Shown in pieces: positions 20,705 through 26,601 of a stretch of DNA of 27,676 nt. Both the position numbers and the translations under genes were made by a program. Position 1 is the stretch's first letter, and each line of letters starts with the position of its first letter. The notes under the pieces were generated by a model, which saw nothing but the letters and a program-made list of their open reading frames with translations, was not told where the DNA came from and did no database searches. The stretch is from a virus. The stretch lies in the IMG/VR virus record IMGVR_UViG_3300035179_000328, positions 1 to 27,676 of that record. One strand, 5' to 3'.

Positions 20705-20811
20705 GTTAAGGGCAAACTTTATTAAGACTTAATACATAATCCATAAATTAGCAACTTCTAAAAATTCAAATCTCGCCCTTCAAGAAAAAACTTGATTGAG
20801 TGAAAGATAGT

Positions 20812-21045
20812 ATGTCACACCGTCGAAGCCCCCAAGCAATATTGAAACAAGCCGTAAGACACTATATTTTCACAACTAGTTTTCAAGACCCCATTTTAGC
20901 CGAATCCGTGTGCAGAGTAAACCGGCAAGACTTGCTGGCTTATGCTTCAACCATCAGTATGGAAGTAACGGTGAGCGATGTGCCAGACGTTGAGAAAGGC
21001 TTAATTTTAAGTGATAGTCGTGGGAGAGGAATATTTCAAAAGTGA
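20812..21045 (+). CDS. Unrecognised protein opening the GTPase cassette
   Basis: 77 aa from ATG 20812 with GAGTGA upstream; GTG 20800 in frame is an alternative. HRRSPQAILKQAVRHYIFTT, then SVCRVNRQDLLAYASTISME VTVSDVPDV suggests an N-terminal basic helix and a small alpha/beta domain. No motif recognised. First gene of the rightward cassette. Confidence 0.6.
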   Translation: MSHRRSPQAILKQAVRHYIFTTSFQDPILAESVCRVNRQDLLAYASTISMEVTVSDVPDVEKGLILSDSRGRGIFQK

Positions 21046-21054
21046 GGATGACAC

Positions 21055-21153
21055 ATGTCAGAAGCACAATTTTTTGAAATAGTAACATGTACCGTTTTCA
21101 TATTAGCTGCATTTGTAATATTACAAGATATGTGGAAATCAAAGAAAAAATGA
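21055..21153 (+). CDS. 32-aa single-span membrane protein
   Basis: ATG 21055 after GTGAGGATGA encodes MSEAQFFEIVTCTVFILAAF then VILQDMWKSKKK: a single hydrophobic helix (about residues 8-24) and a positively charged end, expected to stay in the cytoplasm. Fits a small membrane accessory of the following cassette. Confidence 0.6.
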   Translation: MSEAQFFEIVTCTVFILAAFVILQDMWKSKKK

Positions 21154-21177
21154 AAGTTTGGAGGTGAACCGAAAAAA

Positions 21178-21597
21178 ATGAGGAAACTCGCATGGTTCAT
21201 AATCATCCTAGCAATCTTAACACCGACAATAATTGCTTGTGGCCTAGCCATTCCCACATTCGGAGAAAACCTGCACTACTTATTTGTTAAAGTGTTAGGC
21301 GAAGGCACAGCAAACTTGCTCTTAGGCGCAATCACTGGCCTATTCTTGTGGGGAACAGTAAATGGTTTGCAAGCAGCAGCCGTGTTTGTAGGCTTGCTCA
21401 TAACCGGCGGCGTCATTTGGGTATGCATCAAAAAGTTTCTGTGGGATCGTAGACCACGCCTAATGAAAACTGCTGAACAAAAAATTTATCAGCACACGCC
21501 AATAGCGGCATTGCCGCAAGTTACGGCTGAACCGGTTCCACAGGCGATAACTAAACCAGAACTGGAAGCAAAGAAAGAGGAAGCCACAGCATCATGA
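21178..21597 (+). CDS. Multi-span membrane protein of the cassette
   Basis: 139 aa, ribosome site GGAGGTGA. Three hydrophobic helices: about 5-25 (LAWFIIILAILTPTIIACGL), 45-62 (NLLLGAITGLFLWGTV) and 66-86 (AAAVFVGLLITGGVIWVCI). The C-terminal 50 residues are soluble, Pro/Glu/Lys-rich and probably cytoplasmic. Overlaps the GTPase start by four bases (ATGA), so the two are likely made in fixed ratio and may interact, the tail being a possible docking site. Confidence 0.72.
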   Translation: MRKLAWFIIILAILTPTIIACGLAIPTFGENLHYLFVKVLGEGTANLLLGAITGLFLWGTVNGLQAAAVFVGLLITGGVIWVCIKKFLWDRRPRLMKTAEQKIYQHTPIAALPQVTAEPVPQAITKPELEAKKEEATAS

Positions 21598-22565
21598 GTT
21601 TGTTCGACAAAATTAAAGGTTTAAACGTTTTCAAAAAGTCAGCCCAGCCCATAATGCCCACGCAACTTTACGCTTACAAAACACGCTTTGCAATGCTGGG
21701 ACCAACAGGTTCAGGCAAAACAACAATAAGTGCAATGGAGGTTCTAGCCGCCCAAACATTAAGTGCTGACAATCCATCTTTCCGTTGTCGTGTTTTAGAA
21801 GGCACAAGCAGCGTCTTAGATGCAGTAAGCAGTTTGAGACAAGGACATTTTCCAGAAAAAACAACTGCGCACACAAGGTACGCTGCAGAATCAGGCTTGC
21901 TACTCAGGGATAAAGCGTTTTTTGGCGAGAAAAAGATTCAAGTGCCAATGGTTGACATTGCCGGTGAAGACATAGACTTGATGATTGCCCACTACAGTAA
22001 ATCTACGCCAAACGTTGCGCCAGTCGCATACAGTCTTGCTCAAAACTTGATTAACTATGTGAAAGAAAGTGACGGCTACATTTTATGTGTTGACAGTAGT
22101 AAGGCTTTGGGCGTGAAAGGCTATAATATGCCAACTGACGAAGTGCGAGAGGATCCAGACAATTATTTGCATAGGCTTCTAAGCGAAATCTTCATTTATA
22201 AGGAGCAGAGCCGGGGCAAACCGATTAAGGGAATAGCTGTCGTGATAACCAAGTGGGATACAATAAGCAATTACGCTAGTAGCTGGGGCATGGACGTTTA
22301 CGATCCGTCAGGTCAGGGTCTTAAAGAGTTTATGGACGTGTGTTTTCCAAGCACCAGCATGATCCTGAAAGATTATGGCTTCGGGTTTGGAGCTAACATC
22401 CAAATTTTTCCAAGCTACATTGATGTTGAACGCAACAGTGATGGCATGCCGAAAAGGTGGCAGGATGGAAAAGAACGAATTGTGGTTAAAGAACGTAGAA
22501 TGCCAAGTTGCGACTTGCAAACCTACATTAATTTGATTCAGTTCCTCTTAACTTTCGCAACGTGA
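21594..22565 (+). CDS. TRAFAC-type P-loop GTPase
   Basis: 323 aa. Walker A/G1 GPTGSGKTT (36-44); G3 DIAGED (121-126, DxxG); G4 TKWD (219-222, in the place of NKxD) after the strand IKGIAVVI. GYILCVDSSKAL (161-172) is the usual strand between G3 and G4. This set makes it a GTPase rather than an ATPase; the TKxD-type G4 and the long G1-G3 insertion, with RQGHFPEKTTAHTRYAAESG as candidate switch I, resemble the MglA/dynamin-like and 'double-GTPase' branches of TRAFAC proteins that work with membrane partners. Neighbours are five membrane or secreted proteins, with overlaps at both ends. GTP-driven membrane remodelling, envelope signalling or superinfection control are the main options; which one is inference. 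Confidence 0.78.
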   Translation: MSLFDKIKGLNVFKKSAQPIMPTQLYAYKTRFAMLGPTGSGKTTISAMEVLAAQTLSADNPSFRCRVLEGTSSVLDAVSSLRQGHFPEKTTAHTRYAAESGLLLRDKAFFGEKKIQVPMVDIAGEDIDLMIAHYSKSTPNVAPVAYSLAQNLINYVKESDGYILCVDSSKALGVKGYNMPTDEVREDPDNYLHRLLSEIFIYKEQSRGKPIKGIAVVITKWDTISNYASSWGMDVYDPSGQGLKEFMDVCFPSTSMILKDYGFGFGANIQIFPSYIDVERNSDGMPKRWQDGKERIVVKERRMPSCDLQTYINLIQFLLTFAT

Positions 22566-22939
22566 TTATTGTGGATTGTGAACAGTTTATAGCTTCACTT
22601 TCCGAGATATTGGCAACATCACCAAACATTGAAAAAATCTTAACGCTTGAAGAACTCGAATTCCTCATTCACCTGGGCAACGGCGCCAAAGAATCTCAAT
22701 GCCTACGCACAATAATCAACGACCACTATGGCGCAGTAAGTTATATAGAACCAATCCATGACGAATATAACCGTAAAGGCGTTTGGAACCACACCATCAT
22801 CATAAACTTAAAAGACTATTTCAACTCAACAGCACCGATTAAACTCTTTTCAAATCATTTCCTGACTTATCAGGATACTCCGCCTAAAAAATTGTCTCAA
22901 CTGAGGATAGAAGAAAATGTTTCCACAGCAACCACGTAA
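22562..22939 (+). CDS. Soluble partner of the GTPase cassette
   Basis: 125 aa, GTG start overlapping the GTPase stop by four bases. DCEQFIASLSEILATSPNIE, then KILTLEELEFLIHLGNGAKE and VWNHTIIINLKDYFN predict an N-terminal helical part and a C-terminal strand pair. No signal peptide or membrane segment. Its stop overlaps the next gene by 23 bases. Coupling suggests a GTPase regulator or adaptor, but the sequence is not recognised. Confidence 0.65.
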   Translation: MIIVDCEQFIASLSEILATSPNIEKILTLEELEFLIHLGNGAKESQCLRTIINDHYGAVSYIEPIHDEYNRKGVWNHTIIINLKDYFNSTAPIKLFSNHFLTYQDTPPKKLSQLRIEENVSTATT

Positions 22940-23468
22940 AATTAGTTTTTGGACACTTGCATTCATAGGCGTCCTCATCGGCTTAGGACTGTTCAGCTTA
23001 TGGTATTTTCACGTTGAACCAGTTTACACCTTAACAAACCCAATTGTTGAAGGCGCCTGGGGCATAGGGCAAACGTGGATTCCGCAAATTCAAACTTTCT
23101 TGAGTCAACTTAGCACACAGACAATCGCAACTGTAGGCGTGGTCGGTGGAACAGCAGTTGTCACTAAACTTTGGAAAAGCCATGTGGACAATCAAAAGGC
23201 ACAGTTGGAAGCTCAGGCACAGCAAGCCGTAAATGACAATATAAACATGGCTAAATCCTACACGGACTTGGAAACCAAATATAATGTTCTTCAGGAACAA
23301 GTGAAAAACACGGAAACATCAGACTCTAAAGATTTGCTTGATGAAGCTCAAAAATTAGTTGAACAAACCACGGCGGAAAACACGAAATTGAAAACGCAAG
23401 TTCAAACATTACAAGACATGTTGATGTTGAAAGACACGAAAACCATAGAAAAAATAGTCGTGAAATAG
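22917..23468 (+). CDS. Membrane-anchored coiled-coil protein
   Basis: 183 aa. Two hydrophobic helices, about 11-30 (FWTLAFIGVLIGLGLFSLWY) and 66-85 (QTIATVGVVGGTAVVTKLW), enclose a short external loop with aromatic residues; then about 95 residues of coiled coil (DNQKAQLEAQAQQAVNDNIN, NVLQEQVKNTET, TAENTKLKTQVQTLQDMLML). This is the design of a membrane-anchored stalk or scaffold. With the GTPase it could form a ring or tether at the membrane. Confidence 0.7.
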   Translation: MFPQQPRKISFWTLAFIGVLIGLGLFSLWYFHVEPVYTLTNPIVEGAWGIGQTWIPQIQTFLSQLSTQTIATVGVVGGTAVVTKLWKSHVDNQKAQLEAQAQQAVNDNINMAKSYTDLETKYNVLQEQVKNTETSDSKDLLDEAQKLVEQTTAENTKLKTQVQTLQDMLMLKDTKTIEKIVVK

Positions 23469-23469
23469 A

Positions 23470-23754
23470 ATGGGTGCTCAAGACCGTGGAACATGGATTG
23501 AACTTCCATTCTGGCGACAAATGAAATATTACCTTTTATGCGTGTTAATCGGCATCATAATCGGCATCATAATTTTGGCTATTGGTGTGTACACGCCAGC
23601 CTACCAAATCGCTGGCGCAAGAGCTCTTAATTTTCTAATCGTAAATTGGTGGGTGACACCATCAACAATACTCATACTCTCAACAATCGTTTACGCCAGG
23701 TATAAAATGAACCACAAGAAAAAGACGGTTTTGGAGGTGAAACAGAACAAATGA
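23470..23754 (+). CDS. Two-span membrane protein
   Basis: 94 aa with hydrophobic helices at about 20-42 (YYLLCVLIGIIIGIIILAIG) and 57-76 (LIVNWWVTPSTILILSTIVY), an amphipathic N-terminus and a basic tail (RYKMNHKKKTVLEVKQNK). Overlaps the next gene by four bases; the ribosome site GGAGGTGA of that gene lies in its last codons. Size and topology are holin-like, so it is one of the candidates for a membrane-permeabilising role. Confidence 0.68.
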   Translation: MGAQDRGTWIELPFWRQMKYYLLCVLIGIIIGIIILAIGVYTPAYQIAGARALNFLIVNWWVTPSTILILSTIVYARYKMNHKKKTVLEVKQNK

Positions 23755-24155
23755 ACATTAAGGCCATAGCGTCAATCCTAATCATAGCCCTATTAACTTT
23801 CACAACTCTAGTTTATGCTGTGCCTTGGATTTTAAGCATCTTCACACATGGCACGATAAAATCGGCATATGAATTAACAGCGACTCCATCAAGTATTGAC
23901 TGGGGCAACGTCACTTTAAACACGCCCTTTAGTCGGCTAGTCGACATTACAAATGTTGGAACCATAAACATCACAAAACTAACCATGACATACAATAACT
24001 CTTCACCAAACCTAATGGCTTACACATTAACGTGGAACTGCACAGACATTGCTTTGCCAGTCGACGACTATGTCACCGCAAATTTTACCTTAACCATCAT
24101 CACAGCGGAAGCAGGGCCATTCAGTTTTGACATTTGGATAGGCGACAATGTTTGA
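23751..24155 (+). CDS. Secreted/anchored Ig-like beta protein
   Basis: 134 aa. N-terminal signal or anchor helix (IKAIASILIIALLTFTTLVY) followed by VPWIL, then an all-beta domain: SSIDWGNVTLNTPFSRLVDI, TNVGTINITKLTMTYNN, LTWNCTDIALPVDDY, TANFTLTIITAEAGPFSFDI. The order matches an Ig-like sandwich of the 'N.G....v.l......' type frequent in archaeal surface proteins. Several N-x-S/T sites could be glycosylated. It would face the cell surface. Confidence 0.7.
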   Translation: MNIKAIASILIIALLTFTTLVYAVPWILSIFTHGTIKSAYELTATPSSIDWGNVTLNTPFSRLVDITNVGTINITKLTMTYNNSSPNLMAYTLTWNCTDIALPVDDYVTANFTLTIITAEAGPFSFDIWIGDNV

Positions 24156-24478
24156 CAACAGACAACTGGATTAATGAAGAGCGCATATTCAACCACAAAT
24201 GCAGGCTAGTCTACGAAGCCTACTTAGAAATGGTTTACCCCGGCTGGATAGACCATTATTCAGACGGCATAGTTGACGCACTCTTAACCCACTGGAAAAC
24301 AGACAAGCAAGATCGGATTCACGCTCAAACAGTAGCGACAAAATGGCTCATTCCAACCCTGAACAGAATCAAGCCGACACCCGCTTGGATATTTTATGGA
24401 GCTCCAACCAGCACCGTGCAATGTCCACACTGCGGAAAAACGATGACCGTGCCCCAAAACTGGAAAGGAATGATATAG
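24152..24478 (+). CDS. Unrecognised protein with terminal CxxC
   Basis: 108 aa from TTG 24152, sharing TTGA with the preceding stop; an earlier TTG at 24134 would overlap by 22 bases. NEERIFNHKCRLVYEAYLEM, then YPGWIDHYSDGIVDALLTHW and NRIKPTPAWIFYGAPTSTVQ CPHCGKTM show a helical body and a single C-x2-C at the end, a half zinc site that could pair in a dimer. Last gene of the cassette. Confidence 0.62.
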   Translation: MTTDNWINEERIFNHKCRLVYEAYLEMVYPGWIDHYSDGIVDALLTHWKTDKQDRIHAQTVATKWLIPTLNRIKPTPAWIFYGAPTSTVQCPHCGKTMTVPQNWKGMI

Positions 24479-24486
24479 CCTCGAAA

Positions 24487-24705
24487 CAGACTCTATCCTA
24501 AGGAGTCGCACCACGGCTCAGAATTTTAGTGTCTCGGTTTGGCAGTTATCCATAAAACTGTCTGCAGATAGAGTTTGCGAGACTGCGTAAACGTTGAATC
24601 CTAACCCGTCCAAACCGCTTCTGGAACAGTCCATTCTCCTTTCATGTTAGACGGTTCAACGGCGCAAAACTTCAACTGACAGCTGTCAGTTACTTTCGTA
24701 AGAAA
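24487..24705 (+). ncRNA. Candidate structured RNA with pseudoknot
   Basis: 220 bases without a convincing gene. Helices: A, CAGACTCTATC 24487-24497 with GATAGAGTTTG 24567-24577 (11 bp, one G-U); B, GTCTCG 24531-24536 with CGAGAC 24578-24583; C, TGCG/CGTTGAA/CCGTC (24584-24587, 24592-24598, 24606-24610) with GACGG/TTCAACG/CGCA (24650-24654, 24655-24661, 24663-24666). Local hairpins lie at 24503-24519 and 24541-24562 inside helix A, a 9-bp palindrome at 24674-24691, and TTTC-GTAA-GAAA at 24694-24705. The 3' strands of A and B and the 5' strand of C are exactly contiguous, and B crosses A, giving a pseudoknot. The strand is assumed from the flanking genes. It does not match the HDV-like or group I layouts I know. 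A packaging RNA, ribozyme or regulatory RNA are the options; it could also be a DNA-level packaging site. Confidence 0.55.
24674..24691. repeat. 18-bp perfect palindrome upstream of terminase
   Basis: AACTGACAG followed by CTGTCAGTT is fully symmetric. Placed about 310 bp before the small terminase gene, it could be a dimeric protein site (for example for packaging) or a hairpin ending the structured RNA. Confidence 0.6.
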
Positions 24706-24716
24706 CAAGATAATAG

Positions 24717-24746
24717 GTGTCCCCTAAATGTCCCCAACCACACAAA
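24717..24746 (+). repeat. Duplicated leader/start, copy 1 (copy 2 at 24989-25018)
   Basis: GTGTCC-CC-TAAATGTC-CCC-AACCACACAAA here matches GTGTCC-TT-TAAATGTC-TTT-AACTACGCAAA at 24989-25018, the start of the small terminase gene. All differences are transitions and the spacing from GTGTCC to ATG is the same (11 bases). The two copies lie before two consecutive genes. Confidence 0.7.
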
Positions 24747-24757
24747 AAGTGAAATGA
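24728..24757 (+). CDS. 9-codon relic of the TerS start
   Basis: Encodes MSPTTQKVK, parallel to the TerS start MSLTTQTLK, then stops with TGA that overlaps the next ATG (ATGA). It could couple translation of the following ParB-like gene or be a remnant of a duplicated gene start. Confidence 0.4.
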   Translation: MSPTTQKVK

Positions 24758-24951
24758 TTTTGAAAGAAACTCTGTTAGACAATCTTAAGAAATCAGCGGA
24801 AGACATAGGACAACTATATCCTGTCTTAGTCGATGCGGACACTGGTGAAGTTTTAGATGGTAAAACACGTTTAAAAGCTGACCCGAATTGGCGAAAAGAA
24901 ACAGTGAAAGTTGAAGATCCAATTAAGAAATTAAAAATTAAACCTTTATAA
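24754..24951 (+). CDS. Stand-alone ParB-like box protein
   Basis: 65 aa. IGQLYPVLVDADTGEVLDGK, then TRLKADPNW matches residues 107-135 of the 414-aa early protein (LGQLVPCLQDAEG-ITIDGFHRLKINPKAW) at G-Q-L, P, L, D-A, D-G, R-L-K and P-x-W. This is the ParB/sulfiredoxin-like core, but the rest of the domain (further helices, HTH) is missing. Ends with basic PIKKLKIKPL. It sits directly before terminase small subunit; a DNA-site adaptor for packaging or an antagonist of the larger paralogue are possibilities. Confidence 0.65.
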   Translation: MILKETLLDNLKKSAEDIGQLYPVLVDADTGEVLDGKTRLKADPNWRKETVKVEDPIKKLKIKPL

Positions 24952-24953
24952 AA
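24945..24953 (+). promoter_or_regulatory. Possible late promoter (TATA box) before TerS
   Basis: TTTATAAAA at the end of the ParB-like gene, preceded by AAATTAAACC, fits an archaeal TATA box. A start near 24975 would give a short leader to the TerS ATG at 25000. Confidence 0.45.
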
Positions 24954-24999
24954 TTACCAATTTTAACAATGAAACCACACGGGGATAAGTGTCCTTTAA

Positions 25000-25359
25000 A
25001 TGTCTTTAACTACGCAAACTCTTAAACGATTGCCATACATTCAGCAAGGCTTGCATGAAGGCTTAAACCGACAACAAATTGGACAAGCCTGTGGAGTAAC
25101 AGAGAAAACCATAGACCGAGACATGAACGCTTGGGTAGAATCAGGCTTATTTGAAATCTGGATAAAAAAAGAATTCGTAGAAACCTATCCCGACATTAAA
25201 CGGGAAGACAAGGTTTTAGCGTTTCAAGAAATCGCCAAACTTGTGGGCAAAATGTTAACTCGTAAGATTGAACGGAAAGAACAAATTGACATTCGCCAAA
25301 TCATAGTTAAAATGTGGAAGCCACCTTTAGAAGAGAACCAGATTGAGCCAACAACTTGA
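25000..25359 (+). CDS. Terminase small subunit candidate
   Basis: 119 aa. The N-terminal half carries a clear helix-turn-helix (GLHEGLNRQQIGQACGVTEK, then TIDRDMNAWVESGLFEIW), as in DNA-recognising small terminases; the C-terminal half is helical (EIAKLVGKMLTRKIERKEQI) for oligomer formation. It overlaps the large subunit by 17 bases. Small terminases choose the packaging site and regulate the motor. A plain transcription regulator is the alternative, but position decides. Confidence 0.72.
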   Translation: MSLTTQTLKRLPYIQQGLHEGLNRQQIGQACGVTEKTIDRDMNAWVESGLFEIWIKKEFVETYPDIKREDKVLAFQEIAKLVGKMLTRKIERKEQIDIRQIIVKMWKPPLEENQIEPTT

Positions 25360-26590
25360 AGTAATCTTCCGCTACATTCCCCACTCTAAACAAGAAGGCT
25401 TCCATAATGACCGTTACAAAATTCGTTATAGGGCTGTCTTCGCAGGAACAGGCAGCGGCAAAACATTATGCGGAGTATTTGAAACATTAAGCATGTTGCT
25501 AGAGAATCCAAGGGCAGTCGCTTACATTTTTGAACCCACATACAAAATGGTCACCCGCATATTGTTACCCACACTCGAAAGCCATTTGCTCTTAGGCAAA
25601 CCCATAGAGTCAAACCCAACCGTTCAGGCTTTTAGACGCGGAGACAACTGCATAGAATTCCGAGACGGACAAACATTATGGTTCGGTTCATTAGAAGAGC
25701 CTGAAATGGCTGAAGGACCAAACATAGACATAATTCACGTTGACGAAGCACAATACATCAGACGATTCAGCGAAAGTTGGGATGTTATACTCCGCAGGTT
25801 AAGGGGAAGCGGAAGAACTAGCCACGACATTTCCTGTGCCCTAGTAACCACAACGCCGCCAGCCCTCTTGCCGGGTGATAGGCTATATGAATTCTTTGAA
25901 AACCCAGAAACACGGAATCCACTGAGCAAAGTTTACCGTTGGAGCCTCTACGATAATCCCCATGTTTCAGAGCAGTATAAAACCGAAATTACAGCCTCAC
26001 ATCATGGAAGCCTCGCCAAACGGTTCATAGAGGGCTTATTTGCACCTGCGGGTACAGGAAGCTTCGACTTTGACAGTACAATTCATGAAGTGAAAGAAAT
26101 TGAAAAAACAAAAATCAGAACAGTCATCTACGCAGTGGACTTCGGATGGACTAATCCTTCCGCCATTGTGGCAGTTGGATTCGACAACGATGACCGTGCA
26201 TATATCATGGATGAATTTTACCAGAACAGAGTGCAACCCGAAGTACTCATTAGCGAATGCAAACTCATGGTGGAGCAGTGGGGAAAAGGATCAATATATT
26301 GCGACAGAAGCGAACCGCAACTAATTGACGCATTCCGCAAGGCCGGGTTAGACGCTAAAGCAGATGCAAGCAAAAGAGATGATGGCATTCACGAGTTAGG
26401 CGGCAGATTTAAAGTTCAAGAAGATGGTAAACCTCGAATATTTGTGCAGCGTACATGTGTTAGTTGGATTCATGAGGTTATGGTTTATGATGCGGAAGTG
26501 AAAGAGAACGATCACGCAATGGATGCTACACGTTATGCTTTAATGGGTCATAAACATCCTACAAGTAACATAAGTTTCCTATTTGGATAA
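25343..26590 (+). CDS. Terminase large subunit
   Basis: 415 aa, TTG start inside TerS. Walker A GTGSGKT (35-41), Walker B IDIIHVDEA (128-136) and the coupling motif VTTTPP (168-173) form the packaging ATPase; the nuclease has YAVDFGWTNPSA with D266, YCDRSEPQLIDAF with D321, and DHAMDATRYAL with D394, the three acids of the RNase H-like fold. It drives DNA into the prohead and cuts at the end of packaging. All key residues are present. Followed by the portal gene 11 bases downstream. Confidence 0.93.
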   Translation: MSQQLEVIFRYIPHSKQEGFHNDRYKIRYRAVFAGTGSGKTLCGVFETLSMLLENPRAVAYIFEPTYKMVTRILLPTLESHLLLGKPIESNPTVQAFRRGDNCIEFRDGQTLWFGSLEEPEMAEGPNIDIIHVDEAQYIRRFSESWDVILRRLRGSGRTSHDISCALVTTTPPALLPGDRLYEFFENPETRNPLSKVYRWSLYDNPHVSEQYKTEITASHHGSLAKRFIEGLFAPAGTGSFDFDSTIHEVKEIEKTKIRTVIYAVDFGWTNPSAIVAVGFDNDDRAYIMDEFYQNRVQPEVLISECKLMVEQWGKGSIYCDRSEPQLIDAFRKAGLDAKADASKRDDGIHELGGRFKVQEDGKPRIFVQRTCVSWIHEVMVYDAEVKENDHAMDATRYALMGHKHPTSNISFLFG

Positions 26591-26601
26591 AGTGAGTAAA
26601 T

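Larger units (their letters stand above)
20661..20811. promoter_or_regulatory. Divergent intergenic control region
   Basis: About 150 bp without genes between the divergent early operon and the GTPase cassette. It is AT-rich and holds the early TATA box, an inverted repeat and several TTTATTAAG/ATAAATTA-like tracts (20717-20750) that may serve the rightward promoter. It is the only sizeable divergent gap, and so also the best candidate for a replication origin, though no iterons are visible. Confidence 0.55.

Noticed and set aside
24487-24583. HDV-like self-cleaving ribozyme or group I intron core
   Set aside because: Helix order and lengths do not fit: helix A is 11 bp rather than 7, no P4 lies between the 3' strands, and group I would need a hairpin between the A and B 3' strands.
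24584-24666. tRNA gene suggested by GGTTCAAC near 24653
   Set aside because: There is no matching acceptor stem, D-arm or anticodon arm; the bases are better explained by the long hairpin C.
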